From Polytrichum commune (Eukaryota > Streptophyta > Polytrichopsida > Polytrichales > Polytrichaceae), in NCBI GenBank assembly GCA_950295325.1, contig OX485804.1, positions 35,154,001-35,218,000 of the forward strand: DNA of 64,000 nucleotides, read 5' to 3'. The notes under the pieces are model-generated. The model saw only the letters and a program-made list of their open reading frames with translations, made no database searches and had not been told where the DNA came from. This document shows, in pieces, positions 36,953-49,063 of this stretch (its first letter is position 1; each line of letters begins with the position of its first letter). Made by a program: the position numbers and the translations under genes.

Positions 36953-38477
36953 GTGTAGCTTGGACCAAGTTATGCAACTTTAAACTTCACCGACGGCTCC
37001 CCGACTTATTAACTAGTAGCTAGGAACAAGTGGCGAACCAAAGCTCTGGGGGCCCACCGTATTTTCAAATTCGGAGTGGCGGCCATGGCCATGTTACCTT
37101 ACCTTTTAGGCTTGTTATACGGCCTTATTGTACCTCCAACTTTCTCCCCACTCTATGCAAGATGTTCCTATTTTCAACTACCTTCGTTAACAGTCGGCAC
37201 GGACTCTTAGCTCTTAGCTTGGACCAAGTTTTGAACCTTTAAAGGTCGATGACGGCTCCCCAATTTAAGGTGGATATGTCTCTCGTTCCCACCCCGGCCA
37301 TATTCAAATACTACCTTTGCATGGAAAATGGTTCAATAACCTTTAAATAAAGATTTCATGGTATATTTTAAGTACCAATTTGATGGCTCATTAGTTGAGA
37401 TGTAGCTAGAAAGTCAATGCTACACAACCCGTCTGCACTCCATGTTTTGTGCATGTTTGTATAACCACTTAAGAAGATTGCACACATGTTCTTTGGGAAT
37501 TCGTCAAATATTGGCGTTTTGTCAATTGGGTCTCATCCTTATGGTATCATGTGAATACAATATTTACCGACTGACAAAGTTATTTTCATAAACTTGATTG
37601 CACATCATAAGAGACGTAATTTTTGGTCGCAGATGACCCCAAAACTACCGGGTGATAGTGGAGAGGTACTCATTTCCGAATGGAGTGGTTGGCGGTTCGA
37701 TTCCTGTTGTGAAATCTTGCCTCCACTTGACGAAGGAGACAAGGTAGGTAGGTAGGTAGGAAGCAAGGTAGACAATAAACCGCACCCCTGCACCAAGAGG
37801 ATTCTCGAGCATGGTAGAGCCAACGGGTTCAAATTCACATCGGATTGCCTGATGTCGGTTATTTGTTTATTTATATATTTAGAAACCTAATTTCTTGCAA
37901 TTCTTTCTCAATTTGAAACCCCGATTTGTTTGCCCATAATACCACCAATTTAACGACATACTCCATGAATAATAAATAAGTTCTTAATAAAATAAAATTA
38001 TTTAACAATAAATAAATAAATGAAACTTGATTTGAATCGCAACCCTTTTTGTCTACTCGGGTGTCAAAGATCGTGTAAAAAAAATTGTTTGCCATCTTCA
38101 AACAAGCATGTCTATGTTCAAGAACTATATCTCCGAGGCGCTCGTTGACATATATGAGGTCTTAAAGTGGTTGCGTTCCTTAATCAACCACTGACACCGA
38201 GATCCATTTATGAAGGTGGACGTTTGCTTCAAGGTTGCACAATCATGCCTTGAATTGATTTTGGCATGTTAATTAATTCCCTCAAAATTGGCCATTTCAA
38301 TCATGATATACGTTGTGTATAGAACTAGCCGTTTTATGGTACCCATGTGTTCAAATGTAATTTACTTCTATGCCACATGACCGTTATCATTGGTCTCATG
38401 GAATGGCTATATGACATGCCGCACTTTGCTTCAAGTTCGTTTTATTGATAAATGTTGAAGTTGCCATGGTACTACAC
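36953..38477. other. Gene-free stretch
   Basis: No gene recognised. A GGTA tetranucleotide repeat occurs at about 37740-37762. The rest is unassigned. Confidence 0.5.
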
Positions 38478-39414
38478 CGTTTATGGTATTTAGTGTCATG
38501 TGCGTAATAGTGTCACTTACCCTATATTTGACACATATGCTAGGTTGCACCAGTGATAAACAACTTCATCATTAATGTCACCTCGTGACACTTGGCGTTC
38601 AAGTACACTTTACTTATATCTCGGTATGAGTACTTTCAATAGTGTTATGAGGTGTATGCCTATATTACACAATGGTGTACAAGCTAACTAACGAGTACGC
38701 CAATGACACTTGGCATTAGTATGCTCACGAATATCTTCCTCTTGCATACTATAATGTAAACATGCGGCACTTGCCTTCATATGGTTGATAACATCTTCAC
38801 CTTGCATACCAAAATACAAAAGCTATCATCTCAAGTATCTTAATTTGCTACGCTAAATGTCATAATGTAATTTTGTTTTTCGCTTTAAAGAAGTTACGTA
38901 TGTTGATGAATCATATGTTGATGAAGTTACGCACGTTATTGTCATATTGGCAATCAATGGATGTGACTCTAGGCATCTAGTTTAGGCCCTTTGCAAATAG
39001 TGCACACGACACTAAGGGCCGGTTTAGACTATGCTAAAGAAGTGCACCAATCAAGAATTATAGGGAAAAGGAGCAATATGATTGGCTACAAAATGGGTTC
39101 TTCACCGGCCGAGGTTTACACTACAACCAAGACTTTTGCAGCAGATAGAACGTCAAGCACAGATGAAAAATGATACGGTTGCCAACACAACAACACTCTT
39201 CGCTAGGGGAGTTATATGGAGATCATGTTTCTTGGCCAACCTCAAGCCCTCATACAAGAAACTTGGCCTTTAGAGAACTCCAACTTGAGACTTTTTTCGA
39301 AAATCGTTTTTCCCATTTTGTCCGTCATCAAATAACCTTGTCTTAGGCTAAGTTTCTTGACCGACTGGTGCACTTCTTCATTGTAGTCTAAACCGGCCCT
39401 AAATACCATAAACG
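38478..39414. mobile_element. Family C inverted-repeat element, copy 1 (interrupted)
   Basis: The left end reads CCGTTTATGGTATTTAGTGT and the right end, read inversely, CGTTTATGGTATTTAGTGTC. The right terminal repeat is split at its TTA/TAA by the family B MITE at 39016-39399, leaving ATACCATAAACG beyond it. Without the insert the element is about 550 bp. It is collinear, in opposite orientation, with 47817-49078. Non-coding. Confidence 0.75.
39016..39399. mobile_element. Harbinger-like MITE, family B copy 1
   Basis: 384 bp, flanked by TAA at 39013-39015 and 39400-39402. Perfect terminal inverted repeats: GGGCCGGTTTAGACTA at the left and TAGTCTAAACCGGCCC at the right. This copy is uninterrupted and serves as the empty-site reference for the SINE-bearing copy at 48300-49063. 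Confidence 0.9.
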
Positions 39415-39951
39415 ATGCACCTAATAAGTTCCCGCATACCTATGCTTGAAATACCCCCTCCCCACCTGACTTTACCAAATAACCAAAGTATTTCCTAAAA
39501 ACCGGGTAAAACTCCCTCGGTTATAGGGGAGGCATCCAGCTCTCCCAATGCACCTACAAGAGCTTGCTCCATAGATTTTCAAGTAGATGTTAGTTAAGTA
39601 ACTTTCACACATGCTCATGGTTTTATTTACCAAGCAATGAATGTTGGGTTGTTTTTGTCCCATCCCCAAACGCCTTACTACTCATCTATCTTACCATCGG
39701 TTTTTGTTCATTAAGCTCCTCGTACCCTCATAGCTAAGACTAAAACACAACCAATCACAAGGGCGGGAGGCGACACTTTTAAAAATCCTACACTCTTGCC
39801 TCATGTCTAAGTATCGATGGGAGGGTCAATGCTTGAGCCTTAAAACCTTCACTTCTAAACCATGCCACATCATTTGCCAACTGGGCTCGGCACTAGATAA
39901 TGTCGATGCATGGTGTGATGGCCGGGTTGTTAGAACCAACTTTTAGTCTTA

Positions 39952-40541
39952 GGGCCACTTCACACACAAGGCTGAAGGCCCTTGACCATGGCAATGTAAG
40001 AGCTCTCATTGGTCGAAAAGGCGGAGACCATCCAAGTTCACTTCACACTAGGAGGTGAAGGCCTAAAGGCCCAAAGAAAAGTTCATGGATGAAAAGTCTA
40101 CATGGAGTCCTACATGGCTAGTTGTGGATAAGGGTGCATGGTCTACCGGAATTTGCGTCAGACCCACCTCCAAGAGGTGGGCTTGACGCAAATTCTGGGA
40201 GACCATGACTTTTTTAATATTTTTTCCAGCAAGACAAATTTCAAGACAGACTGCATGGCAGATTCCAAGACAGATTCCAAGACAGACAAACACCACCAAG
40301 TAGTTATCTTAAATTAATAAACTTGGAGACATATTATATTAAACCAAATCCTCCCCTCTTTTTCCGCCAACAAAATATGCAATGGTCCCGCAACATGGTT
40401 CATTCTCACTTCACACTATGCTTGAGGGCCAAAGACTACATAAAATGGCTTTCCCAACACCCATGGTACGGCCTTTGGATGAGAGTCAAGGGTCCTCACC
40501 ATTACAAGGTCACGGCTCTTGGCTCATGTGTGAAGTGGCCC
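39952..40541. mobile_element. Harbinger-like MITE, family A copy 3
   Basis: 590 bp with identical TTA duplications (39949-39951 and 40542-40544). Left end GGGCCACTTCACACACAAGG, right end TGTGTGAAGTGGCCC. It contains a strong internal hairpin at 40139-40206 (arms AATTTGCGTCAGACCCACCT and AGGTGGGCTTGACGCAAATT, loop near CCAAG) and an extra AT-rich segment around 40205-40370 absent from the shorter copies. Confidence 0.88.
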
Positions 40542-41060
40542 TTAGCTAAAGTCGGGTGGGGAGGGGAGGGGGCACACCTATGCTTGTAAGTAATCCGAAA
40601 CTCTCCAATAGACATGCCTCAAGTGTACAGGACAAAGCTATTCTGACAAGTCACCGAGCTACGTCCTCCGACAGTTACCATGTGAGGGCAAATCTGAGAG
40701 CAATCGAGGGTGTCTGCAGTTGGACAAGGGAAGGGGACGCGTCCTCATACGCTTGTAAGGAAGGAGGAGTGAACTTATTCGGTCGGTAACTTATATTTCC
40801 GTTTGAAAATCCTCAAGCTCGGGACGCATGATGGCCGGTCAAACGACTCCAAACATGGCGCGGTGGACCTACTACAATAAGAGCCCTTCCCTTTCCGCCT
40901 CTAGCCGTTCAAACTACCTTACCTTACCTTACCTTACATCGTGTGTTTCGGGACCCACGAGGGTGGGTGAGTTGCGCTCTAACTTTGGGAGCCGGCATTA
41001 GAGCCCCATTGCATTGGCTACCCTTTAATGCACAAAGGGATTCATGCCCCGATTCCTCCA

Positions 41061-41376
41061 AACTTTCCATTCGGTTCCGGCCGTGAAATCGTTGACGACT
41101 ATGTTGAGAAATGGATGTTGGGCCGCCACTTTTCACACTACTACAGCTGGAGATGTTGACGGATGGTGTCGGAACTGGTCGGTGTGATCAGCCCCTCGCG
41201 CCATGATCACACATGTCTAACTTTCCATCCGGTTCCAACTGTGGAATTGTTGGGGGGTTGTGTTTAGAAATAGATGTTGGCCGGCCACTTTTCACACTAT
41301 TACAGTCGGAGATGCCGATGGATGTGGTTGGAGTTGGTCGGTGTGATCGGCACCTCAACCCCCGAGTTTATAGTTG
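41061..41376. repeat. 158 bp tandem duplication
   Basis: Two units anchored by AACTTTCCAT.CGGTTCC at 41061 and 41219, each ending with GGTCGGTGTGATC(A/G)GC. Both contain CCACTTTTCACACTA.TACAG. The units are GC-richer than their surroundings. No coding pattern is conserved between them. Confidence 0.85.
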
Positions 41377-41388
41377 GACTTCATGTAA

Positions 41389-41604
41389 GGGCCACTTCAC
41401 ACACAAGACATTGCTGTATTTTAATATTTGTCGTTGGTATGTTGGAGTTTGCGTTAGGTCTAGCTCCGAGAGGTAGGTATGGATGCAAAATCCAGCATAT
41501 CATGCCAAAGTCAAGGGTTTCAAACAATTGGTAGGCCTTTGGATGAGAGTCGAGGGCCTTCACAATTAATGGTCACGGTCCTTGGCTTGTGTATAGAGTG
41601 GCCC
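41389..41604. mobile_element. Family A MITE, short copy 4
   Basis: 216 bp. It starts GGGCCACTTCACACACAAG after TAA and ends GAGTGGCCC. The right flank (TCG) does not match the left TAA. Internal deletion relative to the 490-590 bp copies. It retains a GCGTTAGGTCTAGCTC/GAGAGGTAGGTATGGATGC hairpin remnant. Confidence 0.75.
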
Positions 41605-41659
41605 TCGATTCTCTTTGAAATGCGTGCTATTTGAAAAATATTCTCTTTGCACCCACTTC

Positions 41660-41960
41660 TTGTAGGATATAAAACATGCAATTAGTGAGAGGTGATTAGT
41701 AAATGCATACGGTGGATGTAGTTGTTTGTTGTATCATTTCGGAGCTCGTTTGAATATCTTATTCATTATCAAAGTGAAGATTATTGTGCTCATTAAGTGG
41801 TCACATAAGTCCCCCTAATCATGTTGACTATTGGGCCTAGAATGGGTAGCATATTTTGAGCACGTAATCTAGTTTCTTTTGAAGACATATCTTTTTGGTG
41901 TTCGCTTTTAGATCCATGGCTAACCACATACCACTCAAAGATAGGCATCCATATTCTTGC
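41660..41960 (+). repeat. Family F dispersed repeat, copy
   Basis: Block order as in the 23690 and 36005 copies: GGATATAAAACATGCAA, CATTATCAAAGTGAAGATTA, GTGGTCACATAAGTCCCCC, GTTGACTATTGGGCC, ACCACATACCACTCAAAGAT. A partial further copy follows at about 42590-42795. Non-coding. Confidence 0.6.
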
Positions 41961-43540
41961 TATATTGGAGTAAGGTATGTCTTCCTCAATCACTAGTTTT
42001 AGCGAAAGTGCCATGTGTCACATAAATATTCGTTAAACTCCATGATAATATTGATGTGGCACAAGTATTTATTACACAATTGAGGACGGGTGGATGCCGA
42101 CACGATCAACGTTCCAAAGCTACAAAACAACTTGTCATCGACAACAACATGTTAAGTGGACGATGCATGGATGGTTTGAGACATATAATGCATATGCATG
42201 GGTGTAACATGTCAAGACGACGCATGCCCAAAATAGTAAATTATTGTTGGACACGTGATGTGCTGAGTTTGCAATGATATTGTGTGATATTTAGGAGTGA
42301 GTAGTATTCCTTGGTCACATGCCTTGTTTATGTATGACCAGGGTCTTTGCAACAAGTCCACCATATACTCAAAAGGGCACACTTGTCATCCTCCTAGTGA
42401 GCCCCCACATGTAAGGTACGTAGCATGCACATTCGAACTCCAGTAATATTTAACTTTGTCAATGGATCAACTTGCAATAATTGTTTCATCCGATCCTCAA
42501 TTACAAATCACAAAGATTGCCACTCAAAGCTTTGAAATCGGAGTAGAGGCACAAACACTATAAGAATCCAAAGTGAAAATCATTTCTCTTTGTAAACAAT
42601 CACATACTCCTTGCCCAACTATGTTCGTCATTATTGAACCTCTAAGAGTTCAAATATTTTGTGCACATAGTTTAGTCTCATCGTAACATATGTCTTGTAG
42701 GTGTCCATTCTTAACTTCAAGTTCTCATAACCCAAGACTCAAATATCGGTCTTTTAATTAAGAAGAGTGACCCAAGAGTGACCACATAAGGCACATCGAC
42801 CACTAACGTCCCTCCACTCTACAAGCACATGAATCTTGGGCAACTATTTCGCATCACTAATTAAAAGAACATCCAATTCATCACAATGGTAGATTTACAT
42901 AATTCTTTCAAAATATCGATCTCTTCCTCACATGTATCATAAAATCAATTCGGATATGGAATAAACTCACATGTTTAGAGATACACTTAGTGGGTTTTTA
43001 TGTTCTTTCCTCTGCTTCTTAAGCATTGAACATTTCAATAGACCAATATGGACTCGTATCCAACTAGCATAGTCAAACACTTCTCTTCAACGTTAACACA
43101 TAGAGGTTCCCTTGACCATGCAAACTGAGTCATTTTGAAGGTGAAAGCCTATTGAGCAATTTAATGCCTTGAAATTATTCACGGATGTATGCCTAGAACG
43201 TATTCAAGGGAAACCGTATATAATCTCGGCTTTTTTTAAAAGGTCGGTGTAGTACACCAGTTATTCGCTTATTTATTTTCACCTTACCCCCAATGGACGG
43301 AAGGATGGAATGAGACAATTCTTAGGTCTCCAACTCATCATAACACAAACTGGACATCATCTCGAGCATTGATAAGAATGAGGTGCCAGTTGAACGTAGT
43401 CAAGTTAATGGCCCACCCTGCCTATATATGTCGTAGTAAATGAACCAGAAGTGGATTGTAAGAAATAAAGACTACTTGCATATTAATTGGAGACTCCGAA
43501 CTACGCAGTGTTTCAATGAACTGGGCGATCCAACTGCTAG

Positions 43541-44253
43541 TTACAGATGAACAGATTGAGTTTGAGAAAAAATCGGTTGAAGTTGAAGACTTCAAGAGAA
43601 TCATGCATCGTTTTGGGGGGATCTATGGAATATGCTTCAAATTCATGAAGGAAAACCGAAACATTGCAGCATATTGTAACCGGTTGGACTTGGAAACACG
43701 TGGATTTTTGACTGATCATGTCCGAAAATCCACCCCGGACACTGACTGACGCAGTTGATTAATGCACGAGAGTCAAGTTACAGATGAAGAGATTGAGTTT
43801 GAGAAAGAATCGGTTGAAGTTCGAGACTTCATGAGAATTATGCATCGTTTTGGAGGAATCTATGGAATATGCTTCAAATTAATGAAGAAAACCCGAAACA
43901 TCGCAGCATGTTGTAACCAGTTGGACTTGGAAACACGTGGATTTTTTTAACTAATCGTGTCCGAAAATCCACCCCGGACACTGACTGACGCAGTTGATTA
44001 ATGCACGAGGGTCGAGGTACAGATGAACAGATTGAGTTTGAGAAATCATCGGTTGAAGCTCGAGACTAGGGGAAAATTACTGACCGTTTCGGAGGAATCT
44101 ATGAAATATACTTCAGATTAATAAAGAGAAACCAAAACATCACAACATGTAAACACTGGCAGGACTTGGAAACATGCAAATTTTTGACTGATCATGTCTG
44201 AAAATCTACCCTGGACACTGACTGACGCTGTTGATTACTGCACGAGAGTCGAG
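43541..44253 (+). repeat. Family E array: three tandem units of about 237 bp
   Basis: Units begin at 43541, 43778 and 44017 with TTACAGATGAACAGATTGAG-type sequence and end with CACCCCGGACACTGACTGACGC and a CACGAGAGTC spacer. The first two units are closer to each other than to the third. Dispersed single copies at 1961, 10729 and 56216 show that the array arose from a mobile or amplified repeat. Confidence 0.88.
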
Positions 44254-44510
44254 TCCAGAAGACACATTCAACCTCAAAATAATACAAAATTGCAATTTCC
44301 TCCAGTATTGATAGGGATTGATAGCTGTGGGCGTTGTTTGAGTCTCCTCTGTATTAAGCAGTAGGTACGAAACGTCGAAGGAAAGTGCAGGGTTTGAAGG
44401 TGCACTCTGAAGGCTCCTCCAAGTGGAGTTCGACCTTTGGTGAATTGTTTGAATATTAAAGTACATATTTAGGCCTTGATTACAACAAGGCAGTTCAGAC
44501 ACGTGCTTTG

Positions 44511-44537
44511 TACACACACACACACACACACACACAA
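44511..44537. repeat. (AC)n microsatellite
   Basis: About 13 AC units immediately upstream of the family D MITE copy 3. Confidence 0.95.
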
Positions 44538-44543
44538 GTATTA

Positions 44544-44728
44544 GGGCCGGTTCACATGGGGTCCCAAGTCCCAAGTCCCACTCGAGTTAGCAAGTGCCAA
44601 CAATGGAGGCAAAGTTCTCACTTTTGAGCCTCAAGAAACCATTGAAATATGGTTGATTATCATTAAGGTCGGATCTTGGTTATTTTATGCAAAAATGTTA
44701 ATGGGACTTGTGTGGAGAGTTGGGTCTT
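44544..44728. mobile_element. MITE, family D copy 3 (3' truncated)
   Basis: Starts GGGCCGGTTCACATGGGGTC after TTA and matches copies at 214 and 3352 through GGGACTTGTGTGGAGAGTTG, then stops at the apex of the internal hairpin (about 44728). The second hairpin arm and right terminus are missing. Confidence 0.75.
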
Positions 44729-44821
44729 AGAAGCCAATGTCATCTTTGTCTTTACAAAGTAAGGTAGATGTTTCCTTTAATCGTGTTCATTGTTATAAAC
44801 TCTACACTCAATAGTGAACAC

Positions 44822-45130
44822 GATTGGGAGGACCTATGTATGAAATCCAAAAATCAACAAACATGTACTTTTGATAATCATAACTAGATTATGGGGAGGT
44901 CCGAATTCAATATGGTTTTTGTAGATGTCTCATTGTAGATTTGCTAATTGAACACGAGTTTTGTTGTGACAATTTAATTCATAGAAGTTGGAGAACATGA
45001 AAAATAGAACCAAATAACACCCACTTACCTTACTACCGTAGAGGGCGCTCTATGATATCTTTACTAGTGCTGGAATGTAATTTTCTCGTGGGAATTCAAG
45101 AGGGTCTCAACCAATGTAGGACTAACACGT
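44822..45130 (+). repeat. Family G dispersed repeat, copy 2
   Basis: Collinear with 7905-8095 and with the ACCGTAGAGGGC block at 8586; here the blocks are contiguous. Distant inverse similarity occurs near 63180-63340. Unknown element. Confidence 0.5.
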
Positions 45131-47816
45131 GGCAACACTTGAGGGGGAAAGGATTATTCATTTGTTTAATAGAGAGGCCATCTAGGTATTACTATTAAAG
45201 TACCCCAAACTCCAAACCATTAACCCCTAAATGATCCAATAATGATATGTTGAATGCTTTTAGCATGTTCATACTACACTAAATAGTCTTAATATTGTGG
45301 GTCACAATAGATTTCTAGAGCCCACACTTAGTTCATAATTAAATTTAATGTGGACCACATTTATTTTCAATGCATGCTAAACTTCTAGTAGAAATTTAGT
45401 GTGAGCCACATGAATCAATTTTTCTTGTAAATCAACGTGAGTGGTTATTTTAATTTGTGCAACTTTTGTCCTATAATTAATATACAATGTGTTGGTCATA
45501 AGTCCTTTGAAAGACTTGGGGGAAGACCCGGGGCCTTGGACCCCCATTATTTTCACCTCTACGAGAAAATAGTGTGGCCCACACTAACTATTTTCACGCT
45601 AATTTTTTACCCATACTAATAGGACTATTCAGTGTACTTTTGTATTCTTTGTTTTTAATGAGTGATATGAAATCTTAACTAAAAATAATAAAGTTCTTTT
45701 GTGTGGGTGTCAAGAAGAAGAACTTTGTGGAACAACAAACTATCAATATTTACCAAGAAGTCACATTACAAAGAGAGACAAATGACGCCAACCAAGGTTC
45801 GCATGAATGAGGGATGCTTCACCCTTTATCATAGTCGTTCACATCACAATCTACATTGACATTGTATAATTTCAACTATAATGTGTATGAGGGGACCATA
45901 TTGGCCCCCAAAAGTGTTTAGGGATTAGGGTATACTATATGTCCCCTCAACAATGGCAACATCGAACCTAGACTTGCCCTGGATTGGTTAACCTAATATG
46001 TGCCATGTGTTCAAGATGGGGTGTTCAATTGAGGGGGGGGGGACGCTAAATATTTACAATTTAATGAGCAGATGTCAACTAGAAGGGGCCAAGGGGAGGG
46101 ACTAGGAGAAGTAAGTCATTCTCTATGTATGAGAGCGTTGAAAATGTGCTATCCTCGTCAATGGAGGTATCAGTAACATAACCTTGAGTATTTAGTTCAT
46201 TTACAAGTAATGAACTTGTCAAGTTTTATGTTTGTTTCATGTTTCTTGATTATTTTGTTGCTTTTTGCAAACATTTGGTTTTTCTTTAATAGGGTGTCAT
46301 AATATTGGAAGTAATGAGAGCTTCGATGAGCATAATGTATACGAGGCCAAGGAAGACACAAGAAATGCATAAGGTGTGAATGAATGAGAAGAGAATTGGG
46401 TGATTAGCCTAAGGGATGACTCAAACTTAAGAAACAAATGATGAGGAAGGTATCTCCCAATTTAAGAGAGGAACGAAGCAAAAAGTAATTGCACAAGAAT
46501 AGGATATAATCTATGAGAGAAGATGGTGTACATTTGATTAGTAGAGTAATTAAGAGATGATGCAATTTTAGTATGGGAGGACGGAAGGCCAATAGCCTAA
46601 GAGGGAGAATGGAGTCTAATTGCCATATGAAGGGTGATGAGCTTTGAGAATTAAAGGAAGTTGATTGAGATCCCTAGGATTGAGTGTAGTGGAGTACAAG
46701 AAAGGGCAATAACCTTATAAATGTTGAATAATAGTAGAACCAATTATTAGTCAAGAGGAAGCTAATCCCTACAGGGTTAGAAGGCAAGTAGCCTAAGTGA
46801 AAGTGGACAAATTGAGAGAGCATGTGATGGGCATAGATATTAGTAGCCAAAATATGAAAGCCATAGACAAGACTTATGTTGAGAAATAATTGAGTAAGTG
46901 TGAAACATTACCATAGGGTAACATTGATATCATAACATAGCCGAGTAGGTCCATTGCATATTGTTGAAATTGACAATGAACTCACATGTAGAGGTGATGG
47001 TGTCCAAGGATGATTGGGTAGGTTGTAGGCCATCAATGACATTATCTTGAAAGGGAAAAAGATTTACCTCATTAGAGTAAGTTTGTATCCAATGAAGATT
47101 CTTTGAGTATCCAAAATATAATAAAGCATATAACAAAGGATATAGTCTATCTTGATGATGTGTTGATGTAATGTTAACCTATAAGGTGATTTTTGAGACA
47201 AGTTGTCAGGTCCACCAATGATGAAGGTGGTGATTACAATTATGAAGATTTGCATGATGGATATAAGTTGATTAAGTAACGTAAGTTTTAGATTATTGCA
47301 AGCATACTTTATGGATATTAAAGACTATGTGGTTACTCAGAAGATGTTACCATGGACTTTTTTTAGACTACGAGCCATTGACTACTTGCCAAGCTTTTGA
47401 GCTTTATGACTAACCTAAATGATGGAATTAGAATGATAGGAGTCCACACGGATAGGAAGAAATCACACACAACTGAGAGGGCATCATAGAACCATAAGAA
47501 TGTGTATTAAGTTTTTTCTATTAAGAGGGAATGAAGGAGTAAAAGACATAGATCGTTGCTATAAACCTTAATCCAATTTGGCATTAATCCTCATAGACAC
47601 TAGCTTCATCTACCCTGAGACCTTGTACCTTGAATTGTTTTCCTTGGGTTAGTTTACGTGATAGCAAAATCTTAACTACAAATTGGATATTTCCCATCTA
47701 TTAGAATGAGATGTTTTTGATGTGGCTTTTCCCAACCATCGTTTACTTTATAAATAATCATGGCACCCTCCTCTTCCCCCCACCCCTTCACTCCCATAGT
47801 TAATACTATTATAATG
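45131..47816. other. Gene-free AT-rich stretch
   Basis: No recognisable protein or RNA. The texture (long stretches with few but present stops, no repeat partner in this window) could be an old retroelement body, but I found no reverse transcriptase, integrase or LTR signature. Confidence 0.45.
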
Positions 47817-48299
47817 TAACACCATTAGTGTGACGTACACTATTTGCAAAGGGCCTAAACAAGATGCCTATAGGTCTCGAAGTGTCAAGTTTGATAATCG
47901 TCAATACGATACTACTCGTCAACATAAGTAACTTTTTGAAGTAATAAAAAAGAAATTGCATTTTGACATTTAGCGGAGCACATTGGGGTACTTAAGATGA
48001 TAGTTTTGTGTTTTAGTATGCAATGAGAAGACATTATTGAGCATACTAATGCCAAGTAGCATATGTTTACATTTTATGCCAAGTGTCATTTGTGTGGACA
48101 TTTAATCAACTTGTAGGCCATTTTGTAAAATAGGCATACCTCGTAACACTATTGAACATACTCATGCCAAGATATTAGCGAGCGCACTTGAACACCGAGT
48201 GTCATGAGGTGACATTGATGGTGAAGTTACTAATCATTAGTATAACCTAGCATATGCCTCAAAATAGGGTTAGTGAAACTAATACGCATGTGACACTAA

Positions 48300-49063
48300 G
48301 GGCCGGTTTAGACAATGTTGAAGAAGTGCACTAGTCAAGAGTTTATGGGAATGGAGCAATATAAGTTGGCTATGAAATGAGTTCTTCATAGGCACCACGG
48401 GCCTTGGGCTTGGTGGTTAGGGCTCATGGCCCCCAATGGGTTCTATTCCCCATGCCGGCGTGGTGCTCACCATCTTAGTCCACCCAACTATGGTGGGGGG
48501 TCCTTGGACCTTGTTGTATGGGTACCTCAAAGCCTTTTGGGGGGATACCATGTCCGGTATCTTCAAAGCACTAGTGGCTAGCTAGGAACCAGTATAATGT
48601 GTCACTATAGTGTCACTATAGTGTCCATCCTCGAAAGGGGAGAGTAGTATTCCCCCAATGTCCCCTTGTCCGGTGGGCATTGGGTCATTGACATTACGAA
48701 CGGACACTTTATTCACGCCGGCCCCTTGCTAAAAAAGGACCGGATTTTCTATCTATCTGAGTTCTTCACTAGTTGGGGTTTACACTTTGGCCAAGACTTC
48801 TCCGGTGGCCACCTTCAAGCATGGATGGAAGAATGACATGGCAACACTTTTTGCTAGGGGAGTTCTCCAGAGGTCAAGTTTCTTGGGCAGCCTCAAACCC
48901 TCGGCCAAAGAAACTTGCCTTCCAGAGAACTCCAAGTTGGGACATTTAGATTTTTGGTTTTGCCATCTTGTCCGCCGTACCAACTTGTGCCTCAAATAAC
49001 TTTGTCTTGAGCTGAAACTCTTGACCAACCAATACACTTCTTCACTCTAAACTAAACCGGCCC
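48300..49063. mobile_element. Harbinger-like MITE, family B copy 2 (carries a SINE)
   Basis: Flanked by TAA at 48297-48299 and 49064-49066. Ends GGGCCGGTTTAGAC and TAGTTTAGT-type inverse (AAACTAAACCGGCCC). Total 764 bp; subtracting the 369 bp SINE and one 11 bp duplication leaves 384 bp, the exact length of the copy at 39016-39399, with which it aligns end to end. Confidence 0.88.
48389..48757 (+). mobile_element. tRNA-derived SINE with 11 bp target duplication
   Basis: 369 bp insert bounded by TGAGTTCTTCA at 48378-48388 and 48758-48768. It begins GGCACCACGGGCCTTGGGCT. A pol III A-box-like TGGGCTTGGTGG lies at 48405-48416 and a good B box GGTTCTATTCC at 48439-48449, 34 bp apart as in tRNA promoters. 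The body is GC-rich, unlike the AT-rich host, and ends in a CTATCTATC-type 3' tail. No second copy is in this window. The plant SINE family is not assigned. Confidence 0.85.

Noticed and set aside
43516-43950. Similar open frames in the first two family E units, apparently conserved protein
   Set aside because: The frames are shared because the DNA is tandemly duplicated; the third unit and dispersed copies break the frame, and the sequence resembles no protein family.
46404-47255. Minus-strand frames suggesting a retroelement gene
   Set aside because: No RT, integrase, RNase H or gag motif could be read on either strand.
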